Shown here piece after piece: positions 1-5,591 of a stretch of DNA of 5,591 nucleotides. Numbering within the stretch: the stretch's first letter is position 1; every line of letters begins with the position of its first letter. The notes below the pieces were generated by a model. That model did no database searches and was not told where the DNA came from. It was given only the letters and a program-made list of their open reading frames with translations. Made by a program: the position numbers and the translations under genes. Origin of the DNA: Candidatus Saccharimonadota bacterium (GTDB lineage Bacteria; Patescibacteriota; Saccharimonadia; Saccharimonadales; Saccharimonadaceae); contig JAFWEB010000004.1 of NCBI GenBank assembly GCA_017515925.1, positions 1 through 5,591 of the forward strand. Direction: 5' to 3'.

Positions 1-768
1 AAAGAGCGCCAAGCTCATGTGGTCCGCGAGATGCGTTCCCGCAAAGTTTTTCCAAAACTCGTAATAATTCGTGATAGTGACAATCCCGTCATCACCAAAT
101 ATGTGAATCTCAAAATTCAATATGGTGAAGATATCGGCGTAGCCGTAGAAGACAAAAAAGTTTCTAGCATAGAAGAAGCCATTCAAGCTGTCCGTAGTGC
201 AAACGAAGACAAAACCGTTTCTGGCATCATCGTCCAATTGCCGCTACGCGATACTGCGCGCACCGACGAGGTTGTGAACTTGATAGATCCTAAAAAAGAT
301 GTGGACGGCCTGTCGCAAACCACACCAGATGACAAACGCATTTTTTATAGCGCCACTGCCACTGCTATTAATTGGCTACTTGCCGGACACGATGTAAATC
401 TTTCCGACAAAAAAATAGCTTTAGTTGGTCGCGGCAGATTAGTCGGTGCACCACTAGAAAAAATGTGGCTAGGCTCCGGTTATGATGTAACGGTTTTTCG
501 CCACGATAGTGATTTAAATGAACTTCGCGATTTTGATTTGATCGTCTCTGCTACTGGCGTTCCACATTTGATCAAAAATGAAATGGTAAAGCCTGGCGCC
601 GTGATTGTAGATGCTGGCACCGCTAGCGAAGATGGCGTCTTGGTAGGAGACGTAGATGATTCTGTTCGTGCTCGTAATGATATCAAAGCCATCACCCCAA
701 CCATCGGCGGCGTCGGCCCGCTAACGGTTGCAGTGCTTTTTGAAGATGTAATTCAAGCAGCAAAATAA
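1..768 (+). CDS. folD: FolD: bifunctional methylenetetrahydrofolate dehydrogenase / methenyltetrahydrofolate cyclohydrolase (5'-truncated by window edge)
   Basis: Cytosolic enzyme that interconverts 5,10-methylene-, 5,10-methenyl- and 10-formyl-tetrahydrofolate. The frame is open from base 1 (KERQAHVVREM...), which matches the family's N-terminal helix, so the true start lies upstream. The GTG at 19 is internal. 255 residues are visible; about 15-25 are missing against the usual 280-290. Counting from base 1, the catalytic Tyr-x3-Lys pair is Y34/K38 (YVNLK), the substrate-site VQLPL is at 78-82, DPKKDVDGL at 96-104, the Rossmann-type loop GRGRLVGAP at 143-151, and the C-terminal GGVGPLT at 236-242. 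It is divergent: the usual PCTP segment reads SATAT (117-121), PVPGGVGPMT reads PTIGGVGPLT, and the VTVCHS stretch reads VTVFRH, so cofactor preference may differ. It ends in TAA at 766-768, followed by a terminator at 833-865. No partner folate gene is in view. The family call is secure; the biochemistry of this variant is inferred. Confidence 0.95.
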   Translation, partial: KERQAHVVREMRSRKVFPKLVIIRDSDNPVITKYVNLKIQYGEDIGVAVEDKKVSSIEEAIQAVRSANEDKTVSGIIVQLPLRDTARTDEVVNLIDPKKDVDGLSQTTPDDKRIFYSATATAINWLLAGHDVNLSDKKIALVGRGRLVGAPLEKMWLGSGYDVTVFRHDSDLNELRDFDLIVSATGVPHLIKNEMVKPGAVIVDAGTASEDGVLVGDVDDSVRARNDIKAITPTIGGVGPLTVAVLFEDVIQAAK

Positions 769-773
769 AGCAC

Positions 774-802
774 TTGCCAAAGATAATTCCGCATAGTATA
801 GC
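774..802 (+). promoter_or_regulatory. Candidate sigma70-type promoter between folD and the terminator
   Basis: TTGCCA at 774-779 matches the -35 consensus at 5 of 6 bases. TATAGC at 797-802 matches the -10 at 4 of 6. The spacer is exactly 17 bases. Initiation would fall near 808-811, immediately before two hairpins and a terminator, with no reading frame downstream. In AT-leaning DNA such pairs arise by chance, and the -10 lies in an ATAG-repeating stretch (791-810), so this is only a candidate. Confidence 0.25.
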
Positions 803-811
803 ATAGATACA

Positions 812-826
812 GGGGATGTATTCCCC
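812..826. other. Small GC-rich hairpin, GGGGA-TGTAT-TCCCC
   Basis: A perfect 5-bp inverted repeat around a 5-base loop, four of the five pairs being G-C. It sits between folD and its terminator. No T-tract follows on either strand, so it is not a terminator by itself. It may protect the 3' end or be the first stem of the putative small RNA. Confidence 0.4.
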
Positions 827-832
827 ACCCTA

Positions 833-865
833 GAGAGTGCGACTTCGGTGACACTCTCATTTTTT
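833..865 (+). terminator. Rho-independent terminator of folD
   Basis: A seven-base-pair stem GAGAGTG/CACTCTC (833-839 with 852-858) closes over a region containing C-TTCG-G at 843-848, a stable UUCG-type tetraloop. A-T 842/849 and possibly C-G 840/850 extend the stem, with small bulges. One A and then six T's (860-865) follow on the plus strand. The other strand has no T-run after the stem, so this serves plus-strand transcription only. It lies 65 bases past the folD stop. Confidence 0.8.
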
Positions 866-878
866 AATTAAACTCTAA

Positions 879-3800
879 CTAGCTTTTATTGCCAGACTCG
901 GAATTGTAAGGATTTGGGCCTCTTCTATTAAATCTTGACGAACGAGCTGTTTCGCGATTAGCGCTTCTATTTGCCTTATCTTGTTCTACGCCTTGCTGAG
1001 CATTCATCATTTCATACGTAGCTTCATCCATATCATAGCTCTTCATTTCTGCTCTTCGAGCTTCCTCCCGAGCTGTTCTCTCTCTAGCGATCCTATCTTC
1101 ATTCACTGCTTGCTGAGCATTAGCGAATGCCTCTTGGGCGCTATCATCATAACTAATTGTAGAGCCACCACCAGATCCAGTTGCGGAAGAACCACCACCT
1201 GTTAAGCCGCTAGATACTGGTCCAGTACCAGATTCTCCACCCGCTGGTGTTTGAGTAGGTATTGGCCCAGGTTCGCTTTCACCACCGCGAATATCTACAA
1301 TTTCATTTTCTATAGCGTTGCCTTTTTTATCTCCACCTTTAACGCCTGGTGTCTTAACTTCACCGAATGCGATACGACTGATAGTATCCTGAATATCTTT
1401 CTTGGCGCTTCCACGAATACGTTCGTTGTTCCAAGCAGCAGTTGCCTGTGCAACGAGTTTCTTCTCATTGTTGTTAAGTTCTTCACCACGAGCACGCTTC
1501 TGAGCAATGACCTGTTCGTAGCGGCGAAGCTCCTCTTTGTCTGTATTAACGAGTTGTTGCTCAGACATACCTCCAAAGTTGACCTGCCTACCTTCATGAT
1601 CGGCATCATGAGCACCAGTTACATAATCAGAAATGTTACCACCAGTACCAACCGCACCGGCTTTAATTTTGCCTTCGGCTAGGTCGTTAATATAATCGTA
1701 GGTTGAACGAGCACCAGACTTGAGATCGCCAAGTTTACTATCGCCCTTCGCAGCAGCAGCAATCGCAGCTAAAGCAGCAGTATTGCCGTCATTACCAAGA
1801 GCGGTCATTACCTGATGCAACGCTTCTGCACCGTGGTGACCAGATGCCATGAGCTGGCTAGTAATAGCATATCTCTCGACATCATCTGCGGCATTGTACA
1901 AAGAGTAAGCAAGCGTATTATCTGTAAATCCATTTCCAGTTCCATCGAACGATTTTCCATCGACCTCACCAATTCTGTTGACCATACCACTGGCGACATT
2001 CTTGGATTTCATAGCCTCAACCTGACGATTAAAGCGTTTAGATGCAGCCTCGGACTGAATGAGTTCTGGGTTACTGAACATATCTTCATCGTTCATCTTC
2101 TCAAGTGCAGCCTGTGCACGTGCATATTGGAGCTGTTGTTCTGGGGTTCTCATACCTGCAGATATATTGCCAATTCTATTAGTAATTCCTTCCAGACGGC
2201 GACGTTCTGCCACACGGCTTCTAAGTTCTTCACGATCTTTTGCGTTTGCTTGAATATTCTTGAATGCGCCAGTTCGTTTGACACCTTCGCCAGCAAGTCT
2301 TCCAAGTCCTCCACCAATCTTGCTGCCCACGCCTGAAATCTTTGCACCGATATTTCCGAGTGCAGAGAACGAACCCTTGAGTAATGTCGGAACAAAGAAG
2401 AATGGAACCACAGTGATCAGAGCAGCAAGTAAGTTTGGCCAGAAATCAGTGCTGGTAGATGCTATTATCCTACCTGCTAGGGCTGATCCGCCAATCATTG
2501 CACCACAAATTGGAAATAGTAATAGAAGCCCAGTTAGCGCCTTCCACCACCGCTGGAAAATCGGTTTAGTATTAGGCAACATGTAAAATACAAATGCGAG
2601 TGGTGAGACTACCACGAGAATAATCACACCGGCTTGCCTTACGCCCAGAAGGATGAACATAAACAGCACGCTAATGAGGATACTAATCAAACCAAGTAAT
2701 AGTGGCAGTATTACAAATGGAGCCCACATAGGAAATGTTGCAGCGGCCGTACCGATAGCTGCTCCGCCAATTGCTCCGGAAATCAAAGTTGCTACTAGAC
2801 TCTCTCCTGCTTCGGCCTCAGGCGCCTGGATAGGAATCGAGTCAAACAAGCTCCTTAACCCGTATCCTGAGATGTTTGATATGTCAACAAGTAGCTGGCA
2901 GATAATATACGATAAGTTTATCAGAACCGCTGCCACTATTAGCTTTGGTAAAATCCTCTTGATACCCAGATTATCTATACCAATACCTGTCACTTGAGAA
3001 AAAACTACTACCAATAACAATATTACGAATGCAATATTTGCAAATCCTTGGAATATTTGCCAGCCACTATAAATGCTGTTTCCCTCGGTTTTAAATACCG
3101 TAACATCTATTTGTAAGAAAGGTTCAATCACACTTTGATAAATTACATCCATGGTTTCTCTTAGTGCGGTAATAATTGGACATACAATCCAGCCCAGTGA
3201 ATTAGCTCCGTTAAAACACCCCTCCTCGTCATATGTTCCATATTCTCCCTCCTGATGTGTAGGTGGGTCGCCGCTAGTACATTCACCTACGCCAGTTATT
3301 TCAATACCAGCAGAAGAGAGAGCAGAGATGAACCCAGCCGGATCAACCGTCTCATACCACTCGCCGCTACTAGACGGGATGTAAAATGTAGTTGGCTTAC
3401 CTGCGTTCTCAATGTATTTCACATAGACTTTATTACCCTTGCTGTCTGTAATTTCGGTTGCACCATCCATCCATTCACATTGAGCTTCAAAATACTGGCT
3501 CAGATAATCATTGAACAGTGCTTGCCTTTCTGTCGGTCCAAATGTGTAATTAAAGTTAGACCCGAAGAATGATTGTGCAGCCTTATAATAAGCCTGAACT
3601 GGAGCATCCAATACATAAGTATTCGTCACTGCTTCCGATATATCTTCTGCAGGTGGATAGTCAACTCCTTGTGGATAATAAAACCTTCCGTCGCTCGATG
3701 ATATTGAGCCATCTTCAGGTGATGCAACTTGCATGATCTGACTATATACTTCATTTAAAATAGATTGTAAATTACTTCCTTTTACTGCTCCAGTTACATA

Positions 3801-4400
3801 AAGCTCGTTTACTGCAGTACCGCCAGAAATAATACCTTCACTAATTCTAGAAAGATTGAGCTTTAAAAAGTCTCCAGCAGTTTCTTCTGCAAAATAATTA
3901 TCCGTAGCTATACCATTGTTATCGACGAAGGCACAAATATTATTCGTGTACATCGTTTCATCTTTTCCAGAAGCACCATCGTGCATATAGAATTTGATGC
4001 GTCCACACTGTTTTTTCTTCGTGCCGCCACCGCTAGATGCTGGTTTGTACCCAAGTTTTAATAAATATTCTTCTTTCGACTTAGAACTCTTTGGATCAAA
4101 TCCAGTTCCAATATGACTATCCAATAGTACACTACAAGAAAATTCACCATCACTTGATTTTGTATTTGGCAAAGCAACTTTTACCCCCTCATTGCCAATA
4201 ACAGTTCCTGGCCCAACCAAATCAGTGGTTATGTCAACTTCCTTCAAAAAGGCATTTTGAAAATAACATTTGTGAAGGTCTGCCTGCGCCGCAAGCTGAC
4301 CATAATCACTGGCCGCATTTGTTGAAGTAGTGCCAAATATGCCGGCAAACAAAAAGATTGCAATCAAAGAAAGAATAATTGTAACTTTCTTTTTGCTCAT
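879..4400 (-). CDS. VirB6/TrbL-like polytopic membrane protein with signal peptide, cysteine-bearing outer domain and long cytoplasmic tail
   Basis: Probable inner-membrane channel/scaffold protein of a type IV secretion-like system, 1173 residues. In order: signal peptide (KKK at 3-5, hydrophobic 6-23, likely cut after A29 or A30); outer domain about 31-400 with Cys45, 89, 132, 156, 308, 374 and 395, probably disulfide-bonded; a GWIVCPI helix from 403 leading into the membrane core; hydrophobic segments near 450-470, 485-507, 535-587 (one or two passes), 590-608, 620-645 and 656-676. The LINLSYIICQLLVDISNISG stretch at 493-512 and VSPLAFVFYMLPN with RWWK at 598-620 resemble the VirB6/TrbL-like proteins of Patescibacteria. 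A Gly-rich amphipathic stretch (681-705) follows. The tail to the end has no cysteine: helical, charged segments, a Gly/Ser/Pro linker (1039-1080), then a duplicated repeat (1083-1158). Start: ATG at 4400 overlaps the upstream stop as TAATG, with a GAGGGGG ribosome site and a proper signal peptide. Stop is TAG. VirB6-like is inferred from topology and core motifs; the outer domain and tail match nothing I know. The exact number of passes is uncertain. Confidence 0.85.
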   Translation of the reverse strand: MSKKKVTIILSLIAIFLFAGIFGTTSTNAASDYGQLAAQADLHKCYFQNAFLKEVDITTDLVGPGTVIGNEGVKVALPNTKSSDGEFSCSVLLDSHIGTGFDPKSSKSKEEYLLKLGYKPASSGGGTKKKQCGRIKFYMHDGASGKDETMYTNNICAFVDNNGIATDNYFAEETAGDFLKLNLSRISEGIISGGTAVNELYVTGAVKGSNLQSILNEVYSQIMQVASPEDGSISSSDGRFYYPQGVDYPPAEDISEAVTNTYVLDAPVQAYYKAAQSFFGSNFNYTFGPTERQALFNDYLSQYFEAQCEWMDGATEITDSKGNKVYVKYIENAGKPTTFYIPSSSGEWYETVDPAGFISALSSAGIEITGVGECTSGDPPTHQEGEYGTYDEEGCFNGANSLGWIVCPIITALRETMDVIYQSVIEPFLQIDVTVFKTEGNSIYSGWQIFQGFANIAFVILLLVVVFSQVTGIGIDNLGIKRILPKLIVAAVLINLSYIICQLLVDISNISGYGLRSLFDSIPIQAPEAEAGESLVATLISGAIGGAAIGTAAATFPMWAPFVILPLLLGLISILISVLFMFILLGVRQAGVIILVVVSPLAFVFYMLPNTKPIFQRWWKALTGLLLLFPICGAMIGGSALAGRIIASTSTDFWPNLLAALITVVPFFFVPTLLKGSFSALGNIGAKISGVGSKIGGGLGRLAGEGVKRTGAFKNIQANAKDREELRSRVAERRRLEGITNRIGNISAGMRTPEQQLQYARAQAALEKMNDEDMFSNPELIQSEAASKRFNRQVEAMKSKNVASGMVNRIGEVDGKSFDGTGNGFTDNTLAYSLYNAADDVERYAITSQLMASGHHGAEALHQVMTALGNDGNTAALAAIAAAAKGDSKLGDLKSGARSTYDYINDLAEGKIKAGAVGTGGNISDYVTGAHDADHEGRQVNFGGMSEQQLVNTDKEELRRYEQVIAQKRARGEELNNNEKKLVAQATAAWNNERIRGSAKKDIQDTISRIAFGEVKTPGVKGGDKKGNAIENEIVDIRGGESEPGPIPTQTPAGGESGTGPVSSGLTGGGSSATGSGGGSTISYDDSAQEAFANAQQAVNEDRIARERTAREEARRAEMKSYDMDEATYEMMNAQQGVEQDKANRSANRETARSSRFNRRGPNPYNSESGNKS
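927..1154 (-). repeat. Two-copy internal duplication at the C-terminus of the VirB6-like protein
   Basis: Residues 1083-1120 and 1121-1158 can be aligned as two tandem copies of a 38-39-residue unit. Each begins SYD, reaches NAQQ-[A/G]-V (1094-1099 and 1133-1138), then D-[R/K], and ends in an Arg/Glu-rich helix with an R-E-x-A-R element. At DNA level a 13-base direct repeat, CTTGCTGAGCATT, occurs at 992-1004 and 1109-1121, 117 bases apart, with the weaker match CATAGCT/CATAACT at the other end of the units. The units have diverged, with a one-residue gap, so this is an old duplication. The copies are probably helical or coiled-coil and may form a docking site. Confidence 0.65.
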
Positions 4401-5545
4401 TAGTTACTTTCCCCCTCAGCATTTGCATTTGACATTTCTTTAATCTTTTCCGCACTTGTTGGATTATTAATCTCATCTCTAATTGTAGCTATGCCATTTA
4501 CTAAATTATTAGTCGCTGATTTTATAATCAATTGAGATGTCTCATTAGCTTCCTCTGCGGATTGTGTATCTGACTCCTTCATGCTTACTTTGCAATTAGC
4601 AGAAACTACACCATCGTCACTAATGCATTTCTTCTTTTTTGCATCTTCAAGAAATTTTTTATAATAATCAAAAACTGTTTTCTGATTGTTATAAAAATCT
4701 TTTGACCTGCTATAAGTAGAATCGCTAAAGACAGAATAATTATTTGTGAAATAGTTCTCCAACCCATCGTCGCCTTCTGAAATATAAATCGGAGCGAGCG
4801 TCTCAGTGCTAATTAATCCAACTTGGGAATAATTGTATAGGAAGTAAAAAACTTCTTTGTGAGACGGAATCAATGTCTTTAGGATTGCTGATTTTTCTGA
4901 TAAATCCGATCTGTCATAACTAGAAATAAAGTTATCAAAATGCGTTTTTGCGGATTGATAAAAGCCTTTTAAATCTTCCGCACTTTCTGAAAGAACATTG
5001 TAGACTTCGTATTTTCCAGAAATAGAAATAGCAGAATTAACAGGCTCAGATGACGCCTCTCCACTAAGCATATAGTTCGCATAATTATTAAAAGCAACAT
5101 CTACGCTTAGGGAAGATGAAGTGCCACCATTACTGCTCTTCTTATCTCCCCCACTAACAAATGCAAAAATAATTCCAACTACCAGTGCAATTGCACCAAG
5201 TACTAGAATTACGCCACCGATCTTGATCAGTAATGCTTTGTTGATTGGTTTAGAGCCACCAGCAGGTTTGTCATTTGGGCTAGACGAAATGATAATATCA
5301 CCTGTTACAGGGTCGACATTGTCGACTCTCTTTCTTTGGAGCAAGCTTTTACCGCTCGCAAAACTGTTCCCGCTGTTTAGCGAGTCCATTGTCTGCGAGA
5401 CGTTTGCCCCTGTAGATAATGTATTTCCCCCGAGATTACCAGCAGCGCCAAAAACAGGATTAGCCCCAGTAGACTGTGCTTGTCTATTTTGACCTTCCTG
5501 CCCACCGGGTTGCCCACCCTGTGGCGCTGTTTGTTTTGGATCCAT
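4400..5545 (-). CDS. Bitopic membrane protein of unknown family, probable partner of the VirB6-like protein
   Basis: 381 residues, family not recognised. Residues 1-100 are low-complexity and rich in Gln, Gly, Asn and Ser (MDPKQTAPQGG...), predicted disordered and cytoplasmic. A short hydrophobic stripe with the TGDIIIS motif lies at 81-87. Lys-containing residues 99-103 lead into one strong membrane helix (about 104-130), followed by GGDKK and a Ser/Gly linker. Residues 146-381 form an outer domain, mostly helical and rich in Tyr/Phe and Asn/Ser, with the protein's only two cysteines (C307, C318), a likely disulfide loop. The N-in/C-out single-pass plan recalls VirB8- or VirB10-type secretion subunits, but I see no specific motif for either, so that is only a hypothesis from layout and the neighbouring VirB6-like gene. 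It is first in the operon. The ATG at 5545 has no Shine-Dalgarno and lies nine bases from a -10 box, so the message is probably leaderless. The next ATG (codon 53) has no ribosome site either. Confidence 0.8.
   Translation of the reverse strand: MDPKQTAPQGGQPGGQEGQNRQAQSTGANPVFGAAGNLGGNTLSTGANVSQTMDSLNSGNSFASGKSLLQRKRVDNVDPVTGDIIISSSPNDKPAGGSKPINKALLIKIGGVILVLGAIALVVGIIFAFVSGGDKKSSNGGTSSSLSVDVAFNNYANYMLSGEASSEPVNSAISISGKYEVYNVLSESAEDLKGFYQSAKTHFDNFISSYDRSDLSEKSAILKTLIPSHKEVFYFLYNYSQVGLISTETLAPIYISEGDDGLENYFTNNYSVFSDSTYSRSKDFYNNQKTVFDYYKKFLEDAKKKKCISDDGVVSANCKVSMKESDTQSAEEANETSQLIIKSATNNLVNGIATIRDEINNPTSAEKIKEMSNANAEGESN
4401..4420 (-). promoter_or_regulatory. Ribosome binding site and TAATG coupling junction of the VirB6-like gene
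   Basis: On the minus strand GAGGGGG (4417-4411) lies ten bases before the ATG at 4400, inside the last codons of the upstream gene. The upstream stop TAA (4402-4400) and the ATG share one base, giving TAATG. The purine run plus the overlap point to translational coupling, with ribosomes finishing the first gene restarting on the second. It also fixes the start of the 1173-residue protein. Confidence 0.75.
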
Positions 5546-5554
5546 TGTGGTTTT

Positions 5555-5563
5555 ATTATACCA
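5555..5563 (-). promoter_or_regulatory. Extended -10 promoter of the minus-strand operon
   Basis: Read on the minus strand, TGG (5563-5561) is followed by TATAAT (5560-5555): a perfect -10 hexamer with the TGn extension. No convincing TTGACA-like box sits 16-18 bases upstream; that stretch is pyrimidine-rich (TTCCTT with a 17-base spacer). This is acceptable for extended -10 promoters. Nine bases (AAAACCACA) separate TATAAT from the ATG at 5545, so initiation should fall at about 5548-5545, giving a leader of 0-3 nt. The T-run at the window edge (5590-5585 on the minus strand) could be the tail of an upstream gene's terminator, but its stem is out of view. Confidence 0.75.
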
Positions 5564-5591
5564 TAAGCGGGTTGAAAAAGGAAGAAAAAAC

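Larger units (their letters stand above)
809..866 (+). ncRNA. Possible short structured RNA of about 55 nt (alternatively the folD 3' UTR)
   Basis: Downstream of the candidate promoter at 774-802 lie two consecutive hairpins. The first is GGGGA/TCCCC (812-816 with 822-826, loop TGTAT). The second is the terminator stem GAGAGTG/CACTCTC (833-839 with 852-858), with six T's at 860-865. No sensible reading frame fits. This could be a free-standing small RNA. It would be complementary to any 3' extension of the convergent minus-strand mRNA that ends its coding at 879. The simpler reading is that both hairpins are just the 3' end of the folD transcript. It matches no RNA family I recognise. Confidence 0.2.

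Noticed and set aside
19..21. GTG as the start codon of folD
   Set aside because: The frame is open to base 1 and the upstream codons (KERQAH) fit the FolD N-terminal helix; there is no ribosome site in front. The gene starts outside the window.
791..810. Near-direct repeat GCATAGTATA / GCATAGATAC
   Set aside because: Only two short imperfect units of low-complexity ATAG sequence; too short for an iteron or CRISPR repeat. Kept only as the setting of the candidate -10 box.
833..858. Bidirectional terminator serving both convergent genes
   Set aside because: On the minus strand the stem is followed by TAGGGTGGGG, not a T-run, so only plus-strand function is supported.
1750..1782. GCA/GCT-rich triplet run resembling a microsatellite
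   Set aside because: It is an alanine-rich helix (residues about 873-884) in the coding frame; no frameshift or copy-number sign.
1251..2336. Plus-strand open frames of 100-170 codons (e.g. 1251-1682 and 1815-2336) opposite the long membrane protein gene
   Set aside because: They are antisense to a well-supported gene, have no ribosome sites I can see, and their translations have the Cys/Ser/Phe/Ile-rich look of reverse-strand shadows.
5312..5326. Two GTCGAC palindromes three bases apart
   Set aside because: They encode the V-D-N-V-D part of the bitopic protein; a coincidental codon repeat with no regulatory context.
1..5591. Mobile element, CRISPR array, tRNA or rRNA
   Set aside because: No transposase or integrase, no spaced repeats and no tRNA-like fold seen; almost all bases are accounted for by three genes.

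Overview
The window looks like part of a bacterial chromosome from the Patescibacteria (CPR), most likely a Saccharibacteria (TM7)-type organism. The evidence is a divergent FolD with a GRGRLVG nucleotide-binding loop and no PCTP motif, plus a very long VirB6/TrbL-like membrane protein next to a bitopic protein of unknown family. This assignment comes from recognising family patterns by eye, not from a search. The standard code fits: all three reading frames close normally and TGA is not needed as a sense codon.

Layout: (1) 1-768, plus strand: the 3' nine-tenths of folD (one-carbon/folate metabolism), with its start upstream of the window. (2) 769-878: a 110-base gap between convergent genes. 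It holds two hairpins, the second a good intrinsic terminator for plus-strand transcription. A promoter-like pair (TTGCCA, 17 bases, TATAGC) sits just upstream, so a short independent RNA of about 55 nt is possible. (3) 879-4400, minus strand: a 1173-residue protein with a signal peptide, a cysteine-bearing outer domain of about 375 residues, a VirB6/TrbL-like multi-pass membrane core, and a cysteine-free tail of about 495 residues that ends in a duplicated 38-39-residue charged repeat. (4) 4400-5545, minus strand: a 381-residue bitopic protein with a disordered Gln/Gly-rich N-terminus, one membrane helix and an outer helical domain of about 235 residues with one cysteine pair. (5) 5546-5591: the promoter of the minus-strand pair, a perfect extended -10 (TGGTATAAT) only nine bases from the ATG. 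The first gene is therefore probably translated from a leaderless or near-leaderless mRNA.

The two minus-strand genes form a tight operon: the stop of the first and the start of the second overlap as TAATG, and the second has a purine-rich Shine-Dalgarno inside the end of the first. They probably encode two partners of an envelope-spanning, type IV secretion-like apparatus, a polytopic channel/scaffold and a single-pass partner. FolD is functionally unrelated and simply converges on this operon. The VirB6-like call rests on the membrane core; the outer domain, the tail and the bitopic partner are not recognised families.
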